This document shows, one piece after another, positions 31,400-45,640 of a DNA stretch of 64,000 nt. Below the pieces are notes generated by a model. That model was given only the letters and a program-made list of their open reading frames with translations. It did not search any database and was not told the DNA's origin. This DNA is from Sphingomonas mollis. Lineage in GTDB: Bacteria; Pseudomonadota; Alphaproteobacteria; Sphingomonadales; Sphingomonadaceae. Positions within the stretch are counted from its first letter, which is position 1, and the number at the start of each line of letters is the position of its first letter. The DNA lies in the NCBI RefSeq assembly GCF_016427505.1, contig NZ_JAELXS010000005.1, positions 62,001 through 126,000 on the forward strand, read 5' to 3'. Position numbers and translations under genes: made by a program.

Positions 31400-32167
31400 T
31401 CAATCCTCCGGCTTGTCCGTGAAATCCATCCGGATACGCACCCACGCGCCGACCATCTTCTTGCCGCCGATCCGTGGCGGCCGCACCCGGAACTGCCACG
31501 CCGCCTCGCGCATCGCCCGGCCGATGCCGGACCCCAGCGGCGATTCACCCAGGAACCGGCAATTGTCGACCCTGTAATCGTCGATCGTCTGGCAGGCGAT
31601 CATGCCCCAGCTCTTCGGCGGCGCCCCGCGCGGCAGATAGGACTGCAGCACGCCGCGCGGCGGCCGGGTGTACCATTCCGCATTGTACAGCCGCTGCCCG
31701 CCCGGTCCTTCGCCCGGTCCATAGGTGCTGCCGCTGTCCTTGCCCGAATCGTCGCCTTCGCCCTCTCCCTCGCCGCGACCGGCGTCGGCACGGCGGGTCG
31801 CCATCGCCGCGCCGACGCCGTCGAACATCTCCTTGCCGCCGATCATCGACGGGAGTTCGATCGGGGGCGTCGGTGGCGGCGGCGGCAGATCGGTGGGCGG
31901 TGCCACGCGCGATGGCGCGGCCGCCGGCGCACCGCCCGCCGCACGGGCCGCCCTGGCGACGGCGGGCTTCGGCGATGCCTTGGGCGCGGCGCCCGGTTCC
32001 GGCGCCAGGCCGAACGTCACCGGCATCGATTCCGGTTCGCGCGGCGGCGACGCGGCCGGCGCCAGCCGCAACAGCAACAGGATGATGAGAATGTGCGCGG
32101 CAATCGTCAGCAACAGGGAGACGAGACGCCGCCGGTCCAACGAAGGCTGATAATAGGCGGACCGCAT
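31400..32167 (-). CDS. TonB-like single-span protein, function unknown
   Basis: The 255-residue protein has one N-terminal membrane helix (LVSLLLTIAAHILIILLLLR), a long Pro/Ala/Gly linker (LPPPPPTPPIELP) and a C-terminal domain ending IGRAMREAAWQFRVRPPRIGG. This build resembles TonB/TolA-type proteins that reach across the periplasm, and the final domain is compatible with a TonB-like fold. No exbB/exbD or receptor is nearby. The glycine- and glutamate-rich stretch GRGEGEGEGDDSG is unusual. It is probably sphingomonad-specific. Confidence 0.6.
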   Translation of the reverse strand: MRSAYYQPSLDRRRLVSLLLTIAAHILIILLLLRLAPAASPPREPESMPVTFGLAPEPGAAPKASPKPAVARAARAAGGAPAAAPSRVAPPTDLPPPPPTPPIELPSMIGGKEMFDGVGAAMATRRADAGRGEGEGEGDDSGKDSGSTYGPGEGPGGQRLYNAEWYTRPPRGVLQSYLPRGAPPKSWGMIACQTIDDYRVDNCRFLGESPLGSGIGRAMREAAWQFRVRPPRIGGKKMVGAWVRIRMDFTDKPED

Positions 32168-32220
32168 GAAGCGCCGCGCCTAGACCCCGGCGCAGGCCGC
32201 GGCAAGATGGCCCGCGGGCT

Positions 32221-32679
32221 TTATCCGGTGACCGTGATCCGCGTGGGCGACACCGGCCCCGGTGCCATCCGCAGCGTCTGCGAAAATTCATGCCGCTCGC
32301 GCATCACCGCCCCGCGCAGACGTGTGGTGATCGCCAGCATCGCCCGGCGATAGGTGATCCAGTCGTCCGCCACGTCCACCCCGCTCCAGCGCGCCACATG
32401 CGTCTGGAAATCCTCGCTCAGCAGGATGCAGTCCGCCTTCATCAACCGCGCCCGCCGGCGCTGGTCCGGGTCGCCGCCGGCGATCATCGGATCGAACAGC
32501 TCGCGGTGCTTGAACAACTGATATTCGCGCAGCCGCCGCGCCATTTCCCAGCGGCTCGTCGCCAGCCCGGCACGATTGCGATCGGGATCGCCATGGATCA
32601 GGTTCGTCGCACGGTCGAGGATCGTCAGGATGCGATCCTGATGCTCGTGCAGGCGGGCGAGGCTGGCGGATACGTCCAT
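32221..32679 (-). CDS. Conserved-looking helical protein, function unknown
   Basis: The 152-residue protein is predicted all helix, soluble, with no signal. The pattern LARLHEHQDRILTILDRATNLI with later HRELFDPM and FQTHVARW places several His/Glu residues on helices, which is loosely like hemerythrin or a four-helix bundle. The metal ligands are not convincing. I do not recognise the family. It stands alone, 53 bases from the TonB-like gene, same strand. Confidence 0.6.
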   Translation of the reverse strand: MDVSASLARLHEHQDRILTILDRATNLIHGDPDRNRAGLATSRWEMARRLREYQLFKHRELFDPMIAGGDPDQRRRARLMKADCILLSEDFQTHVARWSGVDVADDWITYRRAMLAITTRLRGAVMRERHEFSQTLRMAPGPVSPTRITVTG

Positions 32680-32727
32680 GCCACCATCGCTAGCCGGAAC
32701 GGTATTACCAGCGGGTTAGCGATCCGG

Positions 32728-33150
32728 TCAGCGCGCCGCCGTCCACCGCTGCGTCCGGCAGAAGAACGCGATGCAGCCCTGCACCTTCAAGCCGCCATCC
32801 GCCTCGCGCTTCAGGATCGACTTGTACGTCTTGCCTGATTTCGGGTCGTAGATGCGGCCGCGCCAGTCGTCGCCACCGTCCTTGAATTCGGTCAGGATCA
32901 CCAGCCCCTCGATCGGCCGGTCGCGCAGCCGGGCATCGGGATTGTTGCGATCGAGCGGCGGGCCGGAGGGCGGCCCCTTGATGAGCTTCGTGATCCGCCC
33001 GCACGTCGCCGCGCCGCAGGGCGCGATGGTCACGATCGCGCTGGCCTCCTCGGTCAGCCAGCGACCCGCAATCGGCGTCGCCGCATCGGCGGCCGAAACC
33101 ATGGTCAGGGCAGCGACCATCGTCGCCAGCGGCAGGATAAGCATACGCAT
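32728..33150 (-). CDS. Exported DUF2147 protein
   Basis: The 140-residue protein has a signal peptide (LILPLATMVAALTMVSAADA) and a mature domain with GRWLTEEASAIVTIAPCG, CGRITKLIKG, and RGRIYDPKSGKTYKSILKRE, ending QGCIAFFCRTQRW. These are DUF2147 marks, and four cysteines may form disulphides. The ATG at 33150 is favoured by GAGGCGGGAT upstream. Its function is unknown; the family is periplasmic and often linked to envelope processes. It diverges from mntH. Confidence 0.85.
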   Translation of the reverse strand: MRMLILPLATMVAALTMVSAADAATPIAGRWLTEEASAIVTIAPCGAATCGRITKLIKGPPSGPPLDRNNPDARLRDRPIEGLVILTEFKDGGDDWRGRIYDPKSGKTYKSILKREADGGLKVQGCIAFFCRTQRWTAAR

Positions 33151-33247
33151 ATCCCGCCTCTGTCGTGCCGACGTCACAAAGGCAATGGCCTCCTGTCGAG
33201 TGCACAATGCTTGCCGGCCCTGACCGCATACGGCAGGAGCAGGTACG

Positions 33248-34546
33248 ATGACGCCGACACCCGCCCGTTCCCTCGCCGATAGTTACCGCAGCGTGGCCGT
33301 TCCCAAGGGGACGGGCGTGTTCCGCCGCTTCCTCGCCTTTGCCGGTCCCGGCTATCTGGTCGCGGTCGGCTATATGGACCCGGGCAATTGGGCGACGGAC
33401 ATCGCCGGCGGATCGGCCTTCGGCTATACCCTGTTGTCAGTGATCCTGCTGTCGAACCTGATGGCGATCGTGCTTCAAGCATTATCCGCGCGGCTGGGCG
33501 TCGCGGCCGGCCTCGATCTGGCGCAGGCGTGCCGGGCGAATTACTCGCGGCCGGTAACGCTGGTCCTGTGGGTGCTGTGCGAGATCGCGATCGTCGCCTG
33601 CGATCTGGCCGAGGTGCTGGGCACCGCCATCGCCCTGAAACTTCTGTTCGGCCTGCCGCTGACCTGGGGCGTGATCGTCACCGCGGTCGACGTGTTCCTG
33701 ATCCTCGCGCTGCAACGCTATGGTTTCCGCCGGCTGGAGGCGTTCATCATCGCGCTGCTGGTCGTCATCGCCGGCTGCTTCGTGTTCGAACTGGCGCTCG
33801 CCCGCCCCGATCCGGGGGCGATCATGCGCGGTCTCGTGCCGACCACGGAGATCCTGACCAACCCGGCGATGCTGTATATCGCGATCGGCATCCTCGGCGC
33901 GACGGTGATGCCGCACAATCTCTACCTCCATTCCTCGATCGTTCAGACCCGCGCGTTCGATCAGGACGTCGGCGGCAAGCGCGAGGCGGCGAAGCTCGCC
34001 ACGATCGACAGCACGGTCGCGCTCGGCCTCGCGTTCTTCATCAACGCCTCGATCCTGATCCTCGCCGCCGCCGCGTTCCACACCGCCGGCCGCACCGACA
34101 TCGCCGAAATCGACGAGGCGTATCGCCTGCTCGCCCCCTCGCTCGGCATGGGCGCGGCCAGCGTCGTGTTCGCGGTCGCGCTGCTGGCGTCGGGCCAGAA
34201 CTCCACCGTCACCGGCACGCTGGCCGGGCAGATCGTGATGGAGGGATTCCTGAACCTGCGGCTGCCCGTCTGGGCACGCCGGCTCGTCACGCGGGCGCTG
34301 GCGATCGTGCCGGCGGTGATCGTCGTGGGCGCCAGCGGCGATGCCGGCGCCACGCAGTTGCTCGTTCTCAGTCAGGTGATCCTCAGCCTGCAGCTGCCGT
34401 TCGCGGTCGTGCCGCTGGTCGCCTTCACCGGCCGGCGCGACCTGATGGGCGATCTCGTCAGCCCGATGTGGCTGCGCGTGCTTGCCTGGGCGATCGCGGC
34501 GATCATCATCGTGCTGAACGGCACGCTGCTTTACGGAATGTTGTGA
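33248..34546 (+). CDS. mntH: Nramp-family divalent metal transporter
   Basis: A proton-coupled Mn2+/Fe2+ importer. The 432-residue protein has about 11 membrane spans. The metal-binding motif is [11 protein letters not shown] in the first span, and the paired motif is [17 protein letters not shown] in span 6. The transport signature [22 protein letters not shown] is complete. AGGAG precedes the ATG. No obvious MntR or Fur box was identified upstream. glgP starts 15 bases after its stop, so transcription may continue into the glycogen genes. Confidence 0.95.
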   Translation: MTPTPARSLADSYRSVAVPKGTGVFRRFLAFAGPGYLVAVGYMDPGNWATDIAGGSAFGYTLLSVILLSNLMAIVLQALSARLGVAAGLDLAQACRANYSRPVTLVLWVLCEIAIVACDLAEVLGTAIALKLLFGLPLTWGVIVTAVDVFLILALQRYGFRRLEAFIIALLVVIAGCFVFELALARPDPGAIMRGLVPTTEILTNPAMLYIAIGILGATVMPHNLYLHSSIVQTRAFDQDVGGKREAAKLATIDSTVALGLAFFINASILILAAAAFHTAGRTDIAEIDEAYRLLAPSLGMGAASVVFAVALLASGQNSTVTGTLAGQIVMEGFLNLRLPVWARRLVTRALAIVPAVIVVGASGDAGATQLLVLSQVILSLQLPFAVVPLVAFTGRRDLMGDLVSPMWLRVLAWAIAAIIIVLNGTLLYGML

Positions 34547-34561
34547 GACCTCTGCATACGA

Positions 34562-37057
34562 ATGGCGCGTGACTTCGGCCCGGCCGCAGGTACACATCAA
34601 ACCGGACCAACTATTCGGGGCGCCCCTTTGGCCACTTCACCTGCCGCATTGCCTGTCGCCGACGCCAATCCGCTCGCCGATGCCATTCTCGAAACCCTCG
34701 TCCACCGGATCGGGAAGGATCAACGGGCCGCCCGCCCGCATGACTGGCTGGCCGCCACGATCCTGACCGTCCGCAACGACATCATCGAAAAATGGATGAC
34801 CTCGACGCGCGAGGCGCATGCGAAGGGCGCCAAGCGCGTCTATTATCTCAGCCTCGAATTCCTGATCGGCCGCCTGTTGCGCGATGCGCTCGCCAATCTG
34901 GGCCAGACGCACGACATCGCCGGCGCGCTGAAGTCGCTGGGCGTCGACCTCGCTGTCATCGAGGAGATCGAGCCCGACGCCGCGCTGGGCAATGGTGGCC
35001 TCGGCCGGCTGGCGGCGTGCTTCATGGAAAGCCTCGCGAGCCTCGACCTGCCCGCCTATGGCTATGGCATCCGCTATGTGAACGGCATGTTCCGCCAGCG
35101 GCTGGACGATGGTTTTCAGGTCGAACTGCCGGAAAACTGGCTCCAGCACGGTAATCCGTGGGAGTTCGAGCGTCGCGAGAGCGCCTATTTCGTCGGCTTC
35201 GGCGGCGAGGTGATCGGCACCGACACCGGCCATGTTCATTGGAAGGTGGGCGAGGCGGTCGAGGCGATGGCCGTCGACACGCCGATGGTGGGCTGGCGCG
35301 GCAAGCGGGTCAACACGCTGCGGCTGTGGACCGCCCGCGCGCTCGACCCGATCCGTCTCGACCGGTTCAACGAGGGTGATTTCACCGGCGCGCTGTCCGG
35401 TCAGCTGCGGGCGGAGACGCTCACCCGCGTCCTCTATCCCAACGACTCCACCGCCGCCGGTCAGGAACTGCGCCTGCGTCAGGAATACTTCTTCTCGTCG
35501 GCATCGATCCAGGACATCGTCCGCCGCCACGTCCAGTATTTCGGCGACATCCGCACCCTGCCCGACAAGGCGGCGATCCAGCTGAACGACACGCATCCGG
35601 CGGTATCCGTCGCCGAGCTGATGCGCCTGCTGATCGACTTCCACGAATTCGGCTTCGACGAGGCGTGGGACATCACCAAACGGACGTTCGGCTACACCAA
35701 CCACACGCTGTTGCCGGAGGCGCTGGAAAGCTGGCCGTTGCCGCTGTTCGAACGCCTGCTGCCCCGCCACATGCAGCTGGTCTATGCGATCAACGCCAAG
35801 CTGCTGCGCGAGGCACGCGCGGCGGGCAGCGACGAGACGGCGATCAAGGCGATCAGCCTGATCGACGAGGGTGGCGAACGGCGCGTCCGCATGGCCAATC
35901 TGGCCTTCGCCGGCAGCCACAGCGTCAACGGCGTCGCCGCGCTCCACACCGACCTGATGAAGCAGACGGTTTTTGCCGACCTGCACAAGCTGTATCCGGA
36001 CCGGATCAACAACAAGACCAACGGCATCACCCCGCGCCGCTGGCTGCAGCAATGCAATCCCGGTCTGACCAGCCTGATCCGCGAAGCGATCGGCGACGCG
36101 TTCTGCGACGACACCGAAAAGCTGGACGCGCTGGCCGCCCATGCCGACGATGCCGCCTTCCAGCAGAAATTCGCGGCGGTGAAGCGCGACAACAAGGTGG
36201 CGCTGGCGAAACATCTGAAGGACCTGATCGGCCTGCGCGTCGATCCCGACGCGATGTTCGACGTGCAGATCAAGCGCATTCACGAATACAAGCGCCAGTT
36301 GCTGAACATCGTCGAGACGGTCGCGCTCTACGACCAGATCCGCAGCCATCCCGAACGCGACTGGGTGCCGCGGGTGAAGCTGTTCGCGGGCAAGGCGGCG
36401 TCGAGCTATCACAACGCCAAGCTCATCATCAAACTGGCCGGCGACGTCGCCCGGCGGGTCAATGCCGATCCGGCGGTGGGCGACCTGTTGAAGGTCGCAT
36501 TCGTGCCCAATTACAATGTGTCGCTGGCGGAGAAGATTATCCCCGCCGCCGATCTGTCCGAACAGATCTCGACCGCCGGCATGGAGGCATCCGGCACCGG
36601 CAACATGAAATTCGCGATGAACGGCGCGCTGACGATCGGCACGCTGGACGGCGCGAACGTGGAAATCCGCGATCATGTCGGTGCGGAGAACATCGTGATC
36701 TTCGGCATGACCGCCGACGAGGTCGCGGCCAAGCGCGCCGGTGGCTACAATCCGCGCGAGGCGATCGAGGCGTCGCCCGAACTGGGTCAGGCGCTGGCGG
36801 CGATCGCGTCGGGCGTGTTCTCGCCGGACGATCCCGATCGGTACAAGGGGCTGATGGGCGGCCTTTATGATGGCGACTGGTTCATGCTCGCCGCCGATTT
36901 CGACAGCTACGCGGCGGCCCAGCGAACGGTCGACCGGCGTTGGTCGAACCGTTCCGACTGGAATAGTGCGACGATAAGGAACGTCGCGCGCGTCGGTTGG
37001 TTCTCCTCAGATCGCACGATCCGCGAATATGCCAAGGACATCTGGGGAGTCCTGTGA
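34562..37057 (+). CDS. glgP: GlgP, glycogen phosphorylase
   Basis: GlgP releases glucose-1-phosphate from alpha-1,4-glucan ends. The 831-residue PLP enzyme has YYLSLEFLIGR, EPDAALGNGGLGRLAACFM, QLNDTHPAVSVAELMR, the substrate loop VKLFAGKAASSYHNAK, and GTGNMKFAMNGALTIGTLDG, which contains the PLP lysine. Length is usual. ATG 34562 lacks a clear ribosome site; TTG 34628 is another possible start. Its stop overlaps glgB (GTGA). It opens the alpha-glucan operon. Confidence 0.96.
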   Translation: MARDFGPAAGTHQTGPTIRGAPLATSPAALPVADANPLADAILETLVHRIGKDQRAARPHDWLAATILTVRNDIIEKWMTSTREAHAKGAKRVYYLSLEFLIGRLLRDALANLGQTHDIAGALKSLGVDLAVIEEIEPDAALGNGGLGRLAACFMESLASLDLPAYGYGIRYVNGMFRQRLDDGFQVELPENWLQHGNPWEFERRESAYFVGFGGEVIGTDTGHVHWKVGEAVEAMAVDTPMVGWRGKRVNTLRLWTARALDPIRLDRFNEGDFTGALSGQLRAETLTRVLYPNDSTAAGQELRLRQEYFFSSASIQDIVRRHVQYFGDIRTLPDKAAIQLNDTHPAVSVAELMRLLIDFHEFGFDEAWDITKRTFGYTNHTLLPEALESWPLPLFERLLPRHMQLVYAINAKLLREARAAGSDETAIKAISLIDEGGERRVRMANLAFAGSHSVNGVAALHTDLMKQTVFADLHKLYPDRINNKTNGITPRRWLQQCNPGLTSLIREAIGDAFCDDTEKLDALAAHADDAAFQQKFAAVKRDNKVALAKHLKDLIGLRVDPDAMFDVQIKRIHEYKRQLLNIVETVALYDQIRSHPERDWVPRVKLFAGKAASSYHNAKLIIKLAGDVARRVNADPAVGDLLKVAFVPNYNVSLAEKIIPAADLSEQISTAGMEASGTGNMKFAMNGALTIGTLDGANVEIRDHVGAENIVIFGMTADEVAAKRAGGYNPREAIEASPELGQALAAIASGVFSPDDPDRYKGLMGGLYDGDWFMLAADFDSYAAAQRTVDRRWSNRSDWNSATIRNVARVGWFSSDRTIREYAKDIWGVL

Positions 37058-39222
37058 AACCACCAAGTGACGCCATCTCCGCCCTGTTGGAAGGGCGTCA
37101 CGACGACCCCTTCTCGCTCCTTGGTATCTTTCCGGGACCGGAGGGCAGTTTCGCGAGGACCTGGATTCCGGGGGCGGACAGCGTCGAGGCGCATGACCTG
37201 TCCGGCGCCAGCCTCGGCACCCTGACCCGCGTCGACGATGCGGGCCTGTTCGAGGGGATCGTCAGCGGCGATCCCCAACCCGTCCGTTACAGCGCGGCGG
37301 GACACGGCGCCGAATGGTCGGTGACCGATCCCTACAGCTTCGGCCCCATCCTCGGTCCCACCGACGATTACCTGATGGGCGAAGGCACGCACCTGCGCCT
37401 TTGGGACAAGATGGGCGCGCATCTGGTCGAGCATCAGGGCGCGACCGGCACGCATTTCGCGGTCTGGGCGCCCAATGCCCGCCGCGTTTCGGTCGTCGGC
37501 AACTTCAACGGCTGGGACGGCCGCCGCCACGTCATGCGCCGTCGTGGCGGCGTCGGGGTGTGGGAGATTTTCCTGCCCGATCTGAACGCCGGTCATGCGT
37601 ACAAGTTCGAAATCGTCGGCAGCGACGGCCAGCTGCAGCCGCAAAAGGCCGATCCCTTCGCCTTCGCCGCCGAGCTGCGCCCCCGCACCGCATCGCTGAC
37701 GACCGGGCCGATGACGCATGAATGGCAGGACAAGGGCCACCGCGAACATTGGGCCTCGGTCGATCCCCGCCGCGTGCCGATCTCGATCTACGAGGTCCAT
37801 GCCGGATCGTGGGACAAGGACGCGAACGGCTGGTTTCTCAGCTGGGACGCGCTGGCCGACAAGCTGATCCCCTATGTCGTCGAAATGGGCTTCACCCATA
37901 TCGAATTCATGCCGATCACCGAACATCCCTATGATCCGTCATGGGGATATCAGACGACCGGCCTCTACGCCCCGTCCGCCCGGTTCGGCGATCATGAGGG
38001 GTTCGCCCGGTTCGTGGATGGCGCGCATCAGGCCGGCATCGGCGTGCTGCTCGACTGGGTGCCTGCGCATTTTCCGATGGATGCGCATGGCCTGATCCGG
38101 TTCGACGGCACCGCACTCTACGAACATGACGATCCGCGTCTGGGCTATCACCCTGACTGGAACACCGCGATCTATAATTTCGGGCGGCGCGAGGTGTCGA
38201 GCTACCTCGTCAACAACGCGCTGTTCTGGGCGGAACGCTATCACCTCGACGGCCTGCGCGTCGATGCCGTCGCGTCGATGCTGTACCGCGATTACAGCCG
38301 CAAATCGGACGAATGGATTCCGAACGAGGATGGCGGCCGCGAGAACTGGGAGGCGGTGGAATTCCTCCGCGCCACCAACCGCGCCGTCTATCGCGAGCAT
38401 CCCGGCATCTTCACCATCGCCGAGGAATCGACCTCATGGCCCGGCGTCTCCAGCCCCGCGCCGGCACCGGGCGAGCGTGAAGGCGGCCTCGGCTTCGGGT
38501 TCAAATGGAACATGGGCTGGATGCACGACACGCTCCAATACATGGCGCGTGAACCGATCCACCGTCAGCATCATCACGGCGAGATCACCTTCGGCCTCGT
38601 CTACGCCTATTCCGAGAATTTCGTCCTGCCGCTGAGCCATGACGAAGTCGTGCACGGCAAGGGGTCGATCCTCGCCAAAATGCCCGGCGACGACTGGCAG
38701 AAATTCGCCAATCTGCGCCTCTACTATGCGTTCATGTGGGGATATCCCGGCAAGAAGCTGCTGTTCATGGGTCAGGAATTCGCCCAGCGCGAGGAGTGGG
38801 CCGAGGATCGTGCCCTCGACTGGCACCTGCGCACCAGCCACGCGCATGAGGGCGTCCGCAGCCTCGTTCGCGACCTGAACAGGCTCTACCGTGAGAAGCC
38901 CGCGCTGCACGCCCGCGATTGCGAGGCCGACGGGTTCGAATGGCTGGTCGGTGACGATGCGGCCAATTCTGTCTTCGCCTGGCTGCGCAAGGCACCGGGC
39001 GAAAAGCCGGTCGCGGTGATCGTCAACATGACGCCGATCGCCCGCGCGCCTTACCGCGTATCGTTGCCCCATGACGGGCGCTGGACCGAGGTGATGAACT
39101 CCGACGCGCAGGAATATTGGGGTTCCGGCCTTGGCAATCTCGGCGGGGTCGAGGCGAAGGATGGCGCGGCTTGGGTCACGTTGCCGCCGCTCGCCACGAT
39201 CATGCTGGAATATGACGGATAA
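37054..39222 (+). CDS. glgB: GlgB, 1,4-alpha-glucan branching enzyme
   Basis: GlgB introduces alpha-1,6 branches. The 722-residue protein has an N-terminal module, a CBM48 domain (GTHFAVWAPNARRVSVVG) and a GH13 barrel. The nucleophile is in LDGLRVDAVASML, acid/base in FTIAEEST, and third carboxylate in LSHDEVVHGKGS. The GTG at 37054 overlaps the glgP stop and has GGGGAG upstream; longer readings lie within glgP. It is 109 bases ahead of glgC. Confidence 0.96.
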   Translation: MKPPSDAISALLEGRHDDPFSLLGIFPGPEGSFARTWIPGADSVEAHDLSGASLGTLTRVDDAGLFEGIVSGDPQPVRYSAAGHGAEWSVTDPYSFGPILGPTDDYLMGEGTHLRLWDKMGAHLVEHQGATGTHFAVWAPNARRVSVVGNFNGWDGRRHVMRRRGGVGVWEIFLPDLNAGHAYKFEIVGSDGQLQPQKADPFAFAAELRPRTASLTTGPMTHEWQDKGHREHWASVDPRRVPISIYEVHAGSWDKDANGWFLSWDALADKLIPYVVEMGFTHIEFMPITEHPYDPSWGYQTTGLYAPSARFGDHEGFARFVDGAHQAGIGVLLDWVPAHFPMDAHGLIRFDGTALYEHDDPRLGYHPDWNTAIYNFGRREVSSYLVNNALFWAERYHLDGLRVDAVASMLYRDYSRKSDEWIPNEDGGRENWEAVEFLRATNRAVYREHPGIFTIAEESTSWPGVSSPAPAPGEREGGLGFGFKWNMGWMHDTLQYMAREPIHRQHHHGEITFGLVYAYSENFVLPLSHDEVVHGKGSILAKMPGDDWQKFANLRLYYAFMWGYPGKKLLFMGQEFAQREEWAEDRALDWHLRTSHAHEGVRSLVRDLNRLYREKPALHARDCEADGFEWLVGDDAANSVFAWLRKAPGEKPVAVIVNMTPIARAPYRVSLPHDGRWTEVMNSDAQEYWGSGLGNLGGVEAKDGAAWVTLPPLATIMLEYDG

Positions 39223-39331
39223 TCGAACCGAAACCGTTGCGACGGCCTTGTCGGGAACGACGGGCTGTCGCACACTCGCGGTGAACGGATGACAACGCGC
39301 CGGGATAACGGCGCATCATAGGGAGAGAGCC

Positions 39332-40594
39332 GTGGATCATCGTCGGGGCCAGCCGCTAGCGCGTGACGCCATGGCCTATGTACTCGCCGGTGGTCGCGGC
39401 AGTCGATTGTTCGAAATGACCGACACGCGCGCCAAGCCGGCGGTGTATTTCGGCGGCAAGAGCCGGATCATCGATTTCGCGCTGTCGAACGCGATCAATT
39501 CGGGCATCCGGCGCATCGGCGTGGCGACGCAGTACAAGGCGCATTCGCTGATCCGCCACCTGCAACGCGGCTGGAATTTCCTGCGCCCCGAACGCAACGA
39601 GAGCTTCGACATCCTGCCCGCGTCGCAACGCGTATCCGAGTTTCAGTGGTACGAGGGCACTGCCGACGCGGTGTTCCAGAACATCGACATCATCGAAAGC
39701 TATGGTCCGGAATTCATGGTCATCCTGGCGGGCGACCACATCTACAAGATGGATTACGAGATCATGCTCCAGCAGCATGTCGACAGCGGCGCCGACGTTA
39801 CCGTCGCCTGCATGGAAGTGCCCCGGATGGAGGCGACCGCGTTCGGCGTGATGCATGTCGATGAACAGGACCGCATCATCGATTTCGTCGAGAAGCCCGC
39901 CGATCCCCCCGCAATCCCCGGCAATCCCGAGGTCGCGCTTGCCAGTCTCGGCATCTACGTTTTCGCCACCCGTTTCCTGTTCGAGGAACTCCGCCGCGAC
40001 GCCGCGACCGAGGGGTCGAGCCGCGATTTCGGCAAGGACATCATCCCCTACCTAGTAAAGCACGGCAAGGCGCAGGCCCACCGCTTCAGCGCCAGCTGCG
40101 TCCGCTCGTCGGAGGAACCACAGGCATATTGGCGCGACGTCGGCACGATCGATGCCTATTGGGAAGCGAACATCGACCTTACCGATGTCTTGCCCGAACT
40201 CGACCTGTACGAAACCAGCTGGCCGCTATGGACCTATTCGGAGATCACGCCGCCGGCCAAATTCGTCCACGACATCGACGGCCGGCGTGGCTCGGCGGTT
40301 GCCAGCCTGGTGTCGGGTAACTGCATCATCTCCGGCGCGTCGATCAACCGCAGCCTGTTGTCGACCGGCACACGCGCGCACAGCTTCTCGATGCTCGATG
40401 AAGCGGTCGTGTTGCCCAACTGCCAGATCGGTCGCGGCGCACGCCTGAGGCAGGTGGTGATCGATGCCGGCGTGAAGATTCCCAACGGCCTCGTCGTCGG
40501 CGACGACCCCATCCTCGACGCCTCCCGCTTCCGCCGCACCGACAAGGGCATCTGCCTCATTACCCAACCCATGATCGACCGGCTGACGGCGTGA
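39332..40594 (+). CDS. glgC: GlgC, ADP-glucose pyrophosphorylase
   Basis: GlgC makes ADP-glucose from ATP and glucose-1-phosphate, the committed step of glycogen synthesis. The 420-residue protein has the nucleotide loop [56 protein letters not shown], and a C-terminal left-handed beta-helix. Start GTG 39332 has GGGAGAG upstream. A family D repeat separates it from glgA. Confidence 0.96.
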   Translation: MDHRRGQPLARDAMAYVLAGGRGSRLFEMTDTRAKPAVYFGGKSRIIDFALSNAINSGIRRIGVATQYKAHSLIRHLQRGWNFLRPERNESFDILPASQRVSEFQWYEGTADAVFQNIDIIESYGPEFMVILAGDHIYKMDYEIMLQQHVDSGADVTVACMEVPRMEATAFGVMHVDEQDRIIDFVEKPADPPAIPGNPEVALASLGIYVFATRFLFEELRRDAATEGSSRDFGKDIIPYLVKHGKAQAHRFSASCVRSSEEPQAYWRDVGTIDAYWEANIDLTDVLPELDLYETSWPLWTYSEITPPAKFVHDIDGRRGSAVASLVSGNCIISGASINRSLLSTGTRAHSFSMLDEAVVLPNCQIGRGARLRQVVIDAGVKIPNGLVVGDDPILDASRFRRTDKGICLITQPMIDRLTA

Positions 40595-40609
40595 ACCAGA
40601 CGACACCAA

Positions 40610-40657
40610 TCCTCCCCGGCACGGGGAGGGGGACCGGCGCAGCCGGTGGAGGGGGGC
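40610..40657 (+). repeat. Two-hairpin GC repeat (family D, copy 3, solo)
   Basis: CCTCCCCGGCACGGGGAGG, then GGGGGACCGGCGCAGCCGGT, then GGAGGGGGG: the same layout as the repeats flanking the DUF559 gene at 29738-30200. It begins 15 bases after the glgC stop, inside the glycogen operon, and could reduce or process the message between glgC and glgA. Confidence 0.9.
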
Positions 40658-40707
40658 CAGCCCCGAACGCAACGGTCGCGTCTCGCAATCACCGGACTGC
40701 CTGAACC

Positions 40708-45636
<4,929 letters not shown>

Positions 45637-45640
<4 letters not shown>

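Noticed and set aside
34637..36676. A 679-codon open frame opposite glgP
   Set aside because: Antisense shadow of a well-conserved enzyme; composition and lack of motifs argue against coding.
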